Source: CALBPI01 sp039027435 (GTDB lineage: Bacteria > Pseudomonadota > Gammaproteobacteria > Steroidobacterales > Woeseiaceae). Taken from it: a stretch of DNA of 64,000 bases. This document shows, piece after piece, positions 8,658 to 18,400 of the stretch (position 1 is its first letter; the number at the start of each line of letters is the position of its first letter). The translations under genes and the position numbers were made by a program. Under the pieces are notes generated by a model, which saw only the letters and a program-made list of their open reading frames with translations, made no database searches and had not been told where the DNA came from. The stretch lies in NCBI GenBank assembly GCA_039027435.1, contig JBCCKF010000001.1, positions 434,001-498,000 of the forward strand. The letters are read 5' to 3'.

Positions 8658-9626
8658 GTGAAAGCAGCGACCGCCAAGCACCGCTGGCTGATTGCGGACA
8701 TCGGCGGCACCAATTCTCGCCTCGCCGTATGGCAAGAAACCGGCAGTCCGAGTGGTGAGTTAATCGGGCAGAGGAAGCTGCGCAACGATGCCTATGTCGA
8801 AATTCACGACATGCTAGGCAGCTATCTGGACGCCTACGAGGGCCCAGCGCCTACCGCAGGGATTCTCGCAATCGCGGGGCCTGTAGTCGGGGACGATGTA
8901 TCGCTGCTGAATATCGACTGGTCGTTTTCGGTGGCCGGGTTGCGTGAACAACTCAACCTCGCCCAACTCGTCGTTATTAATGACTTTGAGGCGCTCGCCC
9001 ACGTTGTACCACTGCTGGCCGCTGACGATTACATCGAAATTGGAGCCGGCCAAAGCGATCCAACCGCACCGGCGGTGTTGATCGGGCCAGGGACAGGTCT
9101 CGGCATCGCCAGCCTGATTCCGGCCGGCAATCGGTATGTGGCTGTGCCAGGCGAAGGCGGTCACGCGACGCTACCGGCGATGAACGACGACGAGGCGAGA
9201 ATATTGTCCGAGTTTCGTAAACGCTTTGGTCACGTGTCGGCCGAACGCGTACTTTCGGGCGAAGGTCTGGAACACCTGCACGATGTTCTGCATGACGCGC
9301 GCTTGAGCGCTGCAGATATTTCGCGCGTCGCGCACGATGGTGATGCGGATGCCATCGCAACGTTCCACCAGTTCTTTGACTTTCTCGGCACCGTCGCAGG
9401 CAACCTCGCCCTCACGATGGGTGCACACGGCGGCGTGTACATCGGCGGCGGCGTGATACCAGCCAATCAGGCGTTGTTCGAGGCATCGAGCTTTCGTGAG
9501 CGGTTTGTGGACAAAGGCCGCTATCGGGAGTATCTCGACCGCATTGCCACCCGACTGATCACCAGAGACACGCCAGCGTTACTCGGACTGTCCGGCTTGG
9601 CAGGAAGTCTGTCCGAACACGATTAG
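8658..9626 (+). CDS. glk: Glucokinase
   Basis: ATP-dependent glucokinase of the bacterial Glk group, 322 residues (E. coli 321). It has the N-terminal phosphate loop ADIGGTNSRLAV, the sugar site FEALA with NDFEA, the GPGTGLGIA loop, the EGGHA motif and the GGGV adenosine loop. The frame is open far upstream (to 8409), but homology begins at the GTG at 8658, with AGGGA about 8 nt before it. It feeds glucose into glycolysis or the Entner-Doudoroff route. Its stop overlaps the phzF-type stop on the other strand by 4 bases. Confidence 0.93.
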   Translation: MKAATAKHRWLIADIGGTNSRLAVWQETGSPSGELIGQRKLRNDAYVEIHDMLGSYLDAYEGPAPTAGILAIAGPVVGDDVSLLNIDWSFSVAGLREQLNLAQLVVINDFEALAHVVPLLAADDYIEIGAGQSDPTAPAVLIGPGTGLGIASLIPAGNRYVAVPGEGGHATLPAMNDDEARILSEFRKRFGHVSAERVLSGEGLEHLHDVLHDARLSAADISRVAHDGDADAIATFHQFFDFLGTVAGNLALTMGAHGGVYIGGGVIPANQALFEASSFRERFVDKGRYREYLDRIATRLITRDTPALLGLSGLAGSLSEHD

Positions 9627-10513
9627 TCGATTCTTGCCCGGCCTGTGGCGAAAGGTCGGCAAGCCCCGGAAAGATAGATCTGCTGTACGGCACCCTCTTG
9701 CTTCACCGTATGCAATTCCAGCTGGCTGGGCCGACCCATTTGCACCCCCTGTGACACGTGCCAGTCAGCGGCGTCTGGAACGCTCGCATCGAGGCTCGCC
9801 AGCAATCCCACCAAGGCGCAATTCGCACTGCCCGTCGCCGGGTCCTCGGGCACGCCATCAAGCGGTGCAAACATCCGAGCTTCGATGTTCTGACCATCGC
9901 GCACATAGCAATGCAGGTCCGGGTTAACACCGGAAGCGACCGCCACATCCAATGCGTGAAAATCGATTTTGGCGCGCTTCAATGCATCCTCACTCCTTAG
10001 CGCCACGCAGCTAAAGGGCAAGCCGGTTGAAGCCTCACACGGCAGATGCGTGGAGGTATCGATCTCATGCTCCGCCAGACCGAGTACCGATGCGAGCATC
10101 GATGTCGAATACGACTCACCTCTCGAGAACGGCTCGGGCGCGAGCAGACGGGCCTGATCTGCGCGCTCCTCATCGACGGTTAGCACGACGCGACCGGCTA
10201 GTTCCTCAAAGCTGACCTCTGACCCCGACAGCATGCCGCGCGCGGCCAGTGCACAAGCGGTGCCGATGTTCGGGTGACCCGCAAAAGGTACTTCCCGTGT
10301 TGGCGTGAAAATCCGCACACGGAAGTCGCAATCGCCACGATCGGAGGGCAAGACAAACGTGGTCTCTGAGAAGTTGAACTCACGAGCAAGTCGTTGCATT
10401 GCCGCATCAGCGATACCGCGACCGTCAAAAAACACCGCCAAAGGGTTGCCCTCACCTGCTTCACGCGTGAAGACATCGACGATGGCATAGTCCGCTTCAG
10501 CGTGGATCGTCAT
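9623..10513 (-). CDS. PhzF-family isomerase/epimerase-like protein
   Basis: 296-residue member of the PhzF/YddE family, diaminopimelate-epimerase fold. Family signatures: the N-terminal DVFT segment with GNPLAVF, the catalytic-Glu region FSETTFV, VPFAGHP, and a C-terminal DPATGSANCAL. Substrate is unknown; most family members outside phenazine clusters are uncharacterised. The ATG at 10513 has AAGGG 5 nt upstream and is preferred over the one at 10528. It overlaps the upstream lipoprotein gene by 17 bases and is the last gene of the operon starting at 15430. Confidence 0.87.
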   Translation of the reverse strand: MTIHAEADYAIVDVFTREAGEGNPLAVFFDGRGIADAAMQRLAREFNFSETTFVLPSDRGDCDFRVRIFTPTREVPFAGHPNIGTACALAARGMLSGSEVSFEELAGRVVLTVDEERADQARLLAPEPFSRGESYSTSMLASVLGLAEHEIDTSTHLPCEASTGLPFSCVALRSEDALKRAKIDFHALDVAVASGVNPDLHCYVRDGQNIEARMFAPLDGVPEDPATGSANCALVGLLASLDASVPDAADWHVSQGVQMGRPSQLELHTVKQEGAVQQIYLSGACRPFATGRARID

Positions 10514-10739
10514 CAGTCCCTTCCGCATCGCTCATTGCGGCATCCAGTTCCTCTTTTCTCGACATTGCGATGTCGTTTACCGCCTGCGCGCGGTCGATCG
10601 GACGTTTGACGGAATCCGCAACAGGCGTATCGGATGCCGGCGGCTGTTCCTGTGTCTCTTCCTTGCTGTGAACCTCAACCTCGCCTGATTCGAAACAACC
10701 GGCGAGAAGACCCATCATCAAAAACACTGCGAATCTCAT
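10497..10739 (-). CDS. Small predicted lipoprotein
   Basis: 80-residue protein with a short hydrophobic signal and lipobox LLAGC (Cys about residue 15), followed by an acidic, low-complexity tail rich in Glu, Asp and Ser. No family recognised. The ATG overlaps the upstream hydrolase stop (ATGA), and its own end overlaps the PhzF-like gene, so it sits inside a translationally coupled operon. Confidence 0.7.
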   Translation of the reverse strand: MRFAVFLMMGLLAGCFESGEVEVHSKEETQEQPPASDTPVADSVKRPIDRAQAVNDIAMSRKEELDAAMSDAEGTDDDPR

Positions 10740-11248
10740 GAATCACCTCTCTGGACGTTGCGCAGAATGAAGCTCTGCAACCAATCACAAATCTCGGGAA
10801 CCGCGCTGGAGAGCCGATGATCGCTGTCCACGAGGTGCAAAGACACCGTGCCACCCTCTGAAAAACGGAGACTGTTTGCCACGGGCACCACGTCATCATG
10901 CCAACCGTGCACGATCGATATGGGGCATGGCGGTAGCGATGGTGTGAGTGTCTCGTAACCCGGCATAAAAAATGCGGGCGCCAGCACAAACAACCCTGCG
11001 ACTGTCCGTTGTGTCGCAGCCGCCGTAGCGACATGACCTCCCATGCTCGATCCCACCAGGACGATTGACTGATCGTCGATCTCATCGAGCGTCGCGAGCA
11101 ACTTGTCGACGCGCGGTTGCGGTTCGCGCATACCCTGGTAATCGACCGAGGTCACCTCAGCACCTAGTTCCCTGACGGTTTCCGCCATTGCGGTGATCTT
11201 ACTGCCCCAAGGACCCGACTCGAGACCGTGTGAAAAAACAACGTGCAT
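10736..11248 (-). CDS. Small alpha/beta hydrolase (YqiA-like)
   Basis: 170-residue minimal alpha/beta hydrolase. The start HVVFSHGLESGPWGSK gives the oxyanion strand, GSSMGGHVA the nucleophile elbow, HGWHDDVV the acid and DSDHRLS the histidine. The size and LESGPWGSK opening resemble YqiA-like esterases, but the substrate is unknown. It begins 23 nt after the downstream-strand GTPase gene and overlaps the lipoprotein by ATGA. Confidence 0.8.
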   Translation of the reverse strand: MHVVFSHGLESGPWGSKITAMAETVRELGAEVTSVDYQGMREPQPRVDKLLATLDEIDDQSIVLVGSSMGGHVATAAATQRTVAGLFVLAPAFFMPGYETLTPSLPPCPISIVHGWHDDVVPVANSLRFSEGGTVSLHLVDSDHRLSSAVPEICDWLQSFILRNVQRGDS

Positions 11249-11271
11249 GTTTGCCTCCCCGTAGTGACCAC

Positions 11272-12555
11272 CTACCGACCGAGTCGCGCCCGAATATCCT
11301 CTCGCGCTGTCGCCAAGACCGATTCACGATCGATGCTGGAGAGGATACGACGAACGGTCTGTTTTGGACCGGCCTCACCCCACGATTTTCCCGCCGCCAG
11401 ATATTCTCGGGCGACCTGGCCGACGATGTAGGTGCCATAGTACGCAATAGCGCTTTGTGCGCCCGCGGTTAGCGCCGTAGAAAGACCACCGCTACCTACC
11501 TTGAGTGCACTCGAAATGACATGTGCCGCCCACAGCGTGCCCATCAGGGCCAGTGCCTCGCCGCTGATGACACTCACAAGCTTACCGGCATCGTTACGCG
11601 ACATGGGCAACCCAAACACCTGCGACAGGTGCATGATCATGCCCACATCAATCGCCGCCGCGGCAAGCAGGTCGGCAACCGGGACCGGGTTCAGACCAAC
11701 GGCGATACCCTTGCCAATGCAATACGTGCGCACTAGGCGTTCCGCGAGCTCGCTGCGGGCAGCAACCAGTCGAACGCCAACCTTGTCCGACAGATCTGCC
11801 GCAAACAACGAAGCATTGAGCGCCGCCAGAGTCTTACCGTCATGTTCGACAATCTTCCAGATCGCCTCGCGCAGTGCCTCCAAATCCGCCGGTCGCTCGC
11901 GCAATTCCTCACGTTCGTTTCCGTCAGGGTCCAGCACAAGCACCGACATCGGTTTCGGTTGCGCCGACACCGCCACTACGCGATCTGCGGCAACCAATTC
12001 TGCGCAACGTTCGCGCAATGCATCGAGCAGGATTTCCAACTCCTGGCTGGTGTACTGGTCCATCTTGTTGAGCACCAGCAGGACCGGAGGACCCAACGCC
12101 GTCAGCTCACCCAGAGCCTGAAACTCGGTCTCGGTGAGATCGCTATCCACAGTGAACAAGATAATGTCGGCACGACGCGCCACCTCGTTGGCTATCGATT
12201 CGCGCGACTCTCCATCCGCCTCGTCGATACCCGGGGTGTCGATGACAAACACACCGCCTGCCGAACGCATTTCGAGCTGGGCAATCGATGCTTTCTTGGT
12301 CTCACCATGCAGCGGGCTAACACTGAACACCTCCGTCCCAACCAGCGCGTTCAGGAGTGAAGACTTGCCCGTTGAAACCCGCCCAAATGCGGCTACATGC
12401 AGGTGGCCCCGCTCGATCTTGTCGAGCATGGCACGCACCTCTTCATAGTCACTGGCCAGAGCCTCTCGAACCGCTTTTGGCAAGCGCTTGTCGTCGAGCA
12501 GGGTCGAGAGCGACTGGCGCGCAAGTTCAAGATTGTGATCGCCCTGCTCGCTCAT
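11272..12555 (-). CDS. DUF697-type GTPase B (soluble N terminus)
   Basis: 427-residue Era-like GTPase. G1 is GRVSTGKSS (residues about 58-66), G3 DTPG (106-109), G4 NKMD (163-166). After the G domain comes an alpha-helical, glycine/alanine-rich C-terminal region with hydrophobic stretches that resembles the DUF697 domain of membrane-associated GTPases such as YcjF. The chosen ATG overlaps the stop of GTPase A as ATGA; an ATG 27 nt upstream is less likely. It shares the unusual VSTGKSS G1 motif and the C-terminal organisation with its neighbour, so the two look like tandem paralogues. Confidence 0.82.
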   Translation of the reverse strand: MSEQGDHNLELARQSLSTLLDDKRLPKAVREALASDYEEVRAMLDKIERGHLHVAAFGRVSTGKSSLLNALVGTEVFSVSPLHGETKKASIAQLEMRSAGGVFVIDTPGIDEADGESRESIANEVARRADIILFTVDSDLTETEFQALGELTALGPPVLLVLNKMDQYTSQELEILLDALRERCAELVAADRVVAVSAQPKPMSVLVLDPDGNEREELRERPADLEALREAIWKIVEHDGKTLAALNASLFAADLSDKVGVRLVAARSELAERLVRTYCIGKGIAVGLNPVPVADLLAAAAIDVGMIMHLSQVFGLPMSRNDAGKLVSVISGEALALMGTLWAAHVISSALKVGSGGLSTALTAGAQSAIAYYGTYIVGQVAREYLAAGKSWGEAGPKQTVRRILSSIDRESVLATAREDIRARLGR

Positions 12556-14054
12556 GAGTCGCGATCTCGCCATTGCGACCAAGCCAGACGTGCGATGCGA
12601 TTAACGTCGGCTTGCAGATCAGAATCGAGCACCTCGGAAACTGCGGATGCCGCAGCCGCAGCATCCAACGCATTCGCCTTGGCGAGGGACTTCGCAAGAC
12701 CGCGGCCCACTGCATCGAAGATCGTGCCGTAGGCAACCGCGTGAACAAGACCCCCAGCGATGGTTCCAACGCCGGGAAACGCTTTGAGTGCGTTGCCCGC
12801 AATTGCCAATGTGACCGGTACTACCTTGCCGACCCGACTCTGACTGAGGTCCAGAAACCGCGATATTTCGACATCGCGCGCTTCCTGACCGTAAAGGCGG
12901 CAAAGCTGGCGAGTGAGGTCGGATCCCAGATAGCCTTGGATCACAATGTCAGTTCCCGGAGTGACCGCAGCAAGCGCGCCAACCACAGCCTTGCGTGTGG
13001 TCGCCGCTACGATTTCACTGGCGCGGCGATCTCGGTATGCACTTTCAGCTCGCTTCAGTTGATCATCGGCCAATTCCAGCAGTGCACGCTCACGGAGCGC
13101 ATTGACAGCCGCGAGGTTCCCACCAACAAGCTCTTCCAGTGCCAATACCAGCTCCGTGACCTCAGCTGGTCGCCCCTCGGTGGACATTTGTTCTTCCCCG
13201 GCCGCATCACGCCGCAGTACCTCGCGCTCGCCGCCCGCAATCGTCACGACGAGGACCGGCGCGATTTCGTCTGGACCTGACGCGCTGGCAAGTCGTTCGG
13301 TGATCGACGCTTTGATCTCCTCGCGTTGCGCATCGCTGTAGCGATCCGCCTTGTTCAGGGAAACGATCAGTGGCTTCCCGGCTTCGCGCAATCGCTCCAA
13401 AGCATCTACCTGCTGACGCGTCAAATCTCCATCCGTGACGAACACGACTACGTGGGCGCTTCGCGCCTCCTCCATCATCGCCTCGTCCAACTCCCCACCG
13501 ACGGCCTCGAGACCGGGCAAATCACTAATATGGATTTCTGCGCCCGTTGTTGCCTGCCAGTGGAAACGGCGTGCTTGCGTCGTTGAACCTGCCAAGGGCG
13601 AGACTTCGATGATGGCCTCGGGCAACAAGGCTTTGGCTAACGAGGACTTGCCGGTACTCACCGATCCAAACAGGACAATATCGAGCGTCTGCTGTTGTGC
13701 GGCATTGGCAATGGTCGCCAGCGTCTCTTGTGCTTTTTCGGTGTCGACGCCCGCGATTGCGAGCTCCTCAGCTCGTGCATTGAGCGCCGATGCATCCGGT
13801 CGGGGCACAGGCGACGGGTTGGACTTCTTGCGCTGTCCCGGCGCCATCAATCTCCAGGAAACCGCCACAAACCCGATCGACAGCAGTATGAAGCCTCCAA
13901 GCACACCCAATCGCACAACGGCAGGTAGCGTCTGTAATCGCTCCCAAAGATCCAACGCACGATCGGTCAACCCCAATAACAGGTTCGTCATAAATATGAA
14001 TACGCAGAACAGCACTACCGCAAGCGCGATTCTCCATCCGCGACCGAGCGTCAT
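12552..14054 (-). CDS. DUF697-type GTPase A (membrane-anchored)
   Basis: 500-residue GTPase with two predicted N-terminal membrane helices (about residues 8-28 and 47-67), a Pro-rich linker, then a G domain: G1 GSVSTGKSS (130-138), G3 DLPG (178-181), G4 NKAD (234-237). A C-terminal helical region (ATTRKAVVGALAAVTPGTD, then glycine-rich hydrophobic helices) is DUF697-like. The ATG at 14054 overlaps the symporter stop (ATGA). Function is unknown; membrane anchoring and coupling to a Na+ symporter and a second GTPase suggest membrane or stress physiology, which is inference. Confidence 0.82.
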   Translation of the reverse strand: MTLGRGWRIALAVVLFCVFIFMTNLLLGLTDRALDLWERLQTLPAVVRLGVLGGFILLSIGFVAVSWRLMAPGQRKKSNPSPVPRPDASALNARAEELAIAGVDTEKAQETLATIANAAQQQTLDIVLFGSVSTGKSSLAKALLPEAIIEVSPLAGSTTQARRFHWQATTGAEIHISDLPGLEAVGGELDEAMMEEARSAHVVVFVTDGDLTRQQVDALERLREAGKPLIVSLNKADRYSDAQREEIKASITERLASASGPDEIAPVLVVTIAGGEREVLRRDAAGEEQMSTEGRPAEVTELVLALEELVGGNLAAVNALRERALLELADDQLKRAESAYRDRRASEIVAATTRKAVVGALAAVTPGTDIVIQGYLGSDLTRQLCRLYGQEARDVEISRFLDLSQSRVGKVVPVTLAIAGNALKAFPGVGTIAGGLVHAVAYGTIFDAVGRGLAKSLAKANALDAAAAASAVSEVLDSDLQADVNRIARLAWSQWRDRDS

Positions 14055-15430
14055 GCGTCCACCCGTTTCGGAGCACCAATCAAACACACTAACGCAACCA
14101 GCAGCGGCAACAGTCGTTCCATCCAATCACCAGGTGCACTCGGCTGCGCATGCAACAGCACGGTTAAAGTGAAACCCGTAAGCATCGATGCAAGCGTACG
14201 CCCGGGGCCCGGCTCACGATCGATCAGGCGCATGACCAAAACAGGGCCGAGCGCGGAACCGACGGCATGCCAAGCAAAGAGGACTCGCGAGAAGATGTCC
14301 TCCGGCAAATATAGCGCCAGCGCTACCGCCGCGATGCACACCAACAACACCACGACCCGCGTGGTCGTCGGTGAGCGCGTCGCGTCGGCGGCATTGCCCT
14401 GCCAGTCGTAGGCGAGCGAACCGGCGACAGTCAGTAACTGGCTATCGGCCGTCGACATGATCGCAGCGAGCACCGCGGCGAGCACCAATCCTGCCGCAAC
14501 CGGAGGCAACACACTGCTCGCAGCCGCGAACAAAACCGCCTCCCCGTCACCGATCACGATACCCGTCTGGCGTGCAGCAAGACCGAGTGTCAGCATGCCG
14601 CTGTACACAAGCACCGCCCAAAGCAATGCGATAGCGCGCCCCTTGCGTAACTCGGTGTCATCCTTAAGCGCCATGAAGCGACTGACGACATGGGGCTGTC
14701 CCGGGTAGCCAAGACCAATACCTAACGTACCCAAAGCAAAACCAATCGCCGCTGGCATACTTGCGTGCACTAGCGCAGGTGGTGGCGGTTGACTTCCGCC
14801 AACACCAGCCCCGAGGACCAACAGCGGCAACACTACTGCGACGAAGACCATCAACACTGCCTGCAAGGCATCGGTGACGCTGACTGCCCAAAAGCCGCCA
14901 ATCATCGTGTAGATCGCGACCACCGCAGCGCCCACGATGATCGACTGCTGGGTCGACCAACCGAAATTCTCCTCGAACGCTTTTCCTGCACCGTCAAACT
15001 GCGCTGCGATATAGAAAGCGAAACAGAACACGATAATTAAGCTGGCCACTCGCATCAGGGGTACACGTGCGCGACCCAGCGAGACGGGCGCGATCACGGA
15101 CGTGAGTGTCAGCGCACCTTCCGCTCGCGCCAACCGATGCAGACGCGGTGCGACCCACAGCCAATTGAGCAGGAACCCACCGAGCGTCGCGGGCAGCAGC
15201 CAGAGCGCCTGCATACCCCAAAGATAAGCGCTGCCACTGACACCAAGGAGTGTCCACGCGGATGACGAGCTCGCACTCGCCGACAGTCCTGCAATCCAAC
15301 CACCCATGCGACCTCCCGCAAGCAGGAAGTCACGAGTATCCTGATTACGACCGGAAGCCCAGACGCCCAGGCCCAGCAGCAGCAGGTTGTAGGCGGCGAG
15401 CGTGGCCAGTACGGTGGCATCGCGCGTCAT
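14051..15430 (-). CDS. Sodium:solute symporter (SSS family)
   Basis: 459-residue polytopic membrane protein of the PutP/PanF type. The ASGRNQDTRDFLLAGG segment after helix 1, SASASSSSAWTLLG in the substrate helix, and SATDSQ-like STADSQLLT near the Na+ site support the call. About 12 hydrophobic segments are visible. Substrate cannot be told; proline-like solutes are common in this family. The ATG at 15430 begins the family homology. An upstream in-frame ATG at 15451 would overlap the start of the divergent 5-oxoprolinase gene. Confidence 0.86.
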   Translation of the reverse strand: MTRDATVLATLAAYNLLLLGLGVWASGRNQDTRDFLLAGGRMGGWIAGLSASASSSSAWTLLGVSGSAYLWGMQALWLLPATLGGFLLNWLWVAPRLHRLARAEGALTLTSVIAPVSLGRARVPLMRVASLIIVFCFAFYIAAQFDGAGKAFEENFGWSTQQSIIVGAAVVAIYTMIGGFWAVSVTDALQAVLMVFVAVVLPLLVLGAGVGGSQPPPPALVHASMPAAIGFALGTLGIGLGYPGQPHVVSRFMALKDDTELRKGRAIALLWAVLVYSGMLTLGLAARQTGIVIGDGEAVLFAAASSVLPPVAAGLVLAAVLAAIMSTADSQLLTVAGSLAYDWQGNAADATRSPTTTRVVVLLVCIAAVALALYLPEDIFSRVLFAWHAVGSALGPVLVMRLIDREPGPGRTLASMLTGFTLTVLLHAQPSAPGDWMERLLPLLVALVCLIGAPKRVDA

Positions 15431-15449
15431 TGCGCTATGGTAGCGGATC

Positions 15450-18400
15450 ATGTCTGACGATAGCGATAACTCACCCGGCTGGCGGTTCTGGATTGATCGC
15501 GGTGGCACGTTCACCGACGTGATCGCCCAGGGTCCAGACGGTACCGAACACGTACAGAAGCTACGCTCTTCTGCGCCGTCACTGTATGCCGATGCAGCGG
15601 TCGAGGCGATTCGGCAGATCCTCGCAAACTCGACTGCCAGCACACGTTATGTGCAGAGCATTCGCATCGGTACGACGGTTGCGACCAACGCGTTGCTCGA
15701 AGGGCACGCGCCACCCGTCGCGTTGCTGGTGACGGAAGGCTTCTCTGATCTGTTGCAGATTGCGGATCAACGGCGGCGCCAGCTGTTCGGACTTGAACTC
15801 GTTCCACGGGAGATTCCCGTGACGAGAATTGTGACCACGCGAGCCCGCGTGGCACCCGATGGCAGCGAGTTGAATAGCCATGATGTTGAATCGTTGAAGC
15901 AAACTCTCGCGAGTTTGGTGAATGAGGGTATCGAACACCTCGCTATCAGCCTCTTGCACAATTGGCAGCATCCGGCGCACGAGAAAATCGCACTGGAACT
16001 TGCGCGGCAAGTCGGCATCAAGCACGTAACCTGCAGTCATCAAACCGCCCCGATTCGCGGCTACCTCGCGCGGACAGAAACCACGCTGGTCGATACGTGG
16101 CTCACGCCGGTGCTCCATCACTATCTCAGTCAATTCGAGAACGCATTGGGAGACATTGCTGACGTTGGGCGTATCGCGTTCATGCAAAGTCACGGCGGCC
16201 TCGCACCAGCCGCAACTGTGCGGGGGAAAGATGCCGTACTGTCAGGCCCTGCCGGAGGTCTGATCGCATTGGCGGAAGGCGCTAAAGCGGTCGACCTTTC
16301 CGCCGTGATCGGCATGGATATGGGCGGGACGTCGACGGATATTTGCCACTGGCGCGGTAGCTTTGAGCAGCAGACGGACAATGAGGTCGGCGGATATCGG
16401 TTACATACACCGATGCTGCGACTCGACACCATTGCCAGTGGCGGCGGTTCGGTTTTGTCATGCGCCGATGGTCGACTGCAGGTGGGTCCGGGCTCCGCCG
16501 GCGCATCACCTGGGCCTGCCGCCTATGGTATGCAGGGTCCGGCGACACTGACCGATGCAAACGTGGTACTCGGTCGGTTACCGCCAGAGTTTTTGCCGAC
16601 CGTTTTTGGCGAACACGGTGATTCACCGCTCCAGCGACAGGCAGCGGCAGCTGCTATCGAAGCGCTAAGGTTCGAAAACGATGACTTACTCGGTGACGCC
16701 TCTCTCGAGGCGCTCGCGGAGAGCTGGCTCCGGATCGCGGTCGAGCAGGTTGCGAACGCCGGGCGTCAGCTGACTCTGAAGCATGGCAGTGACCCGCGGC
16801 AGTTCGCGCTCGCGCCGTTCGGTGGTGCCGCAGGACAAATCGCCTGCGCCGTAGCTGACGCACTCGATGTGAGCACCATCTGGTTGCATCCCCGTGCAGG
16901 CGTGCTAAGTGCGCTGGGTATCGGCCTTGCCGAACGCAGAACCTTGCGGGAGGTTTCGATCGAGCAACCGTTACTTGAGTGTTGGCGCCGTATTGAAGCC
17001 GAGCGGCAAGGCCGGGCACGCGAGCTCACAGCAGACGCGCAATTGGAGACTACGGCGCTGATCGCAATCGCCGGCACCGACGGCAGTCTCGAGATCCCGT
17101 GGGGTGATATCGATTCGCTTCGAGCACTGTTTGCGCAGCGTCACAAGCAACGCTTCGGCATCGAACCTGACGGCGAGCTGACACTCGTTGGCGTCCGTTA
17201 TTGCATTGTAGTCGGTACGCACAATCACCTACCGAACGAGACGTGGCCCAGCGCAGCCGCACTGGGTCAGTCCACGCTTTGGATGCACGGAAAGCCACAT
17301 CGAGTGCCGGTCTTCCCGCCCGCAGCGATCACGGAGACCCCGACAGCCGGTCCGTTCATTATGGTGTCCGATCACACCACACTCGTCGTCGAACCTGGCT
17401 GGTCCGCAATGCGCAATCACGCCAATCATCTGTTGTTGCATCGAACTGCGCGGGCAAGCGTTGCAGCCCCAAACGACGACACGGTCGACCCCGCGCTGCT
17501 GGAAGTCTTCAACCGTCGCTTTACGCTCGTCGCTGAACACATGGGACACGTGTTGGAGCGCACTGCTCAGTCGGTCAACATTCGAGAACGTCTCGACTAC
17601 TCTTGTGCGTTGTTTGACGCAGACGCAAACCTCATTGCCAACGCACCGCATATGCCCGTGCACCTCGGTTCGATGGGTAGCAGCGTCCGACACGTCCTGG
17701 AGCGAGTGGCATCGCTGCAAGACGGTGATGTGTATCTCGTTAATAGTCCGTATGCCGGGGGCACACATTTGCCGGATATCACAGCGGTGCGACCCTGGTT
17801 CAATCGTGAGGGTGATTTACGCTTTTTCGTCGCGAGCCGGGCGCATCACGCCGACGTGGGAGGCCTGACCCCCGGTTCGATGCCTGCCGACAGCACGACC
17901 ATAGACCAGGAAGGCGTTCTGCTCGACTGCTTTCAACTGGTTGCAAATGGTGTGCTGCGCGAAGCCGAACTCCGGTCGCGGCTTTCAAACGCTGAATACC
18001 CCGCGCGAAACCCCGAGCGCAATGTGAGCGACCTAAAGGCGCAGCTTGCGGCATTGCAGGAAGGTTGTGGGCAGATCGATCGGCTCGTAGCCGCGTTCGG
18101 CGAGGCAACGGTCGATCGCTATATGCACTTCGTATTCGAGAACGCGCGCGCGACGATCGCCGGTGTCATCGCGAACCTACCGGATGGCAACGCCAGCGTG
18201 ATTCTCGACGACCAAAGCCAGATTGACGTCGCCTTGCGGGTTCAGAGTCAGCGGTTGATTGTCGACTTTACGGGCACCAGCGCTCAGCACCCGGGAAACT
18301 TCAACGCACCGGCGGCCGTGACGCGCGCGGCTGTTTTGTATTTTCTCCGAGTGCTGGCCGAGCGCGATATCCCACTGAACGACGGTTGCCTCGCCGACGT

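Noticed and set aside
15579..16193. 204-residue minus-strand frame inside the 5-oxoprolinase gene
   Set aside because: Shadow of the HyuA domain, whose motifs are all in the plus frame.
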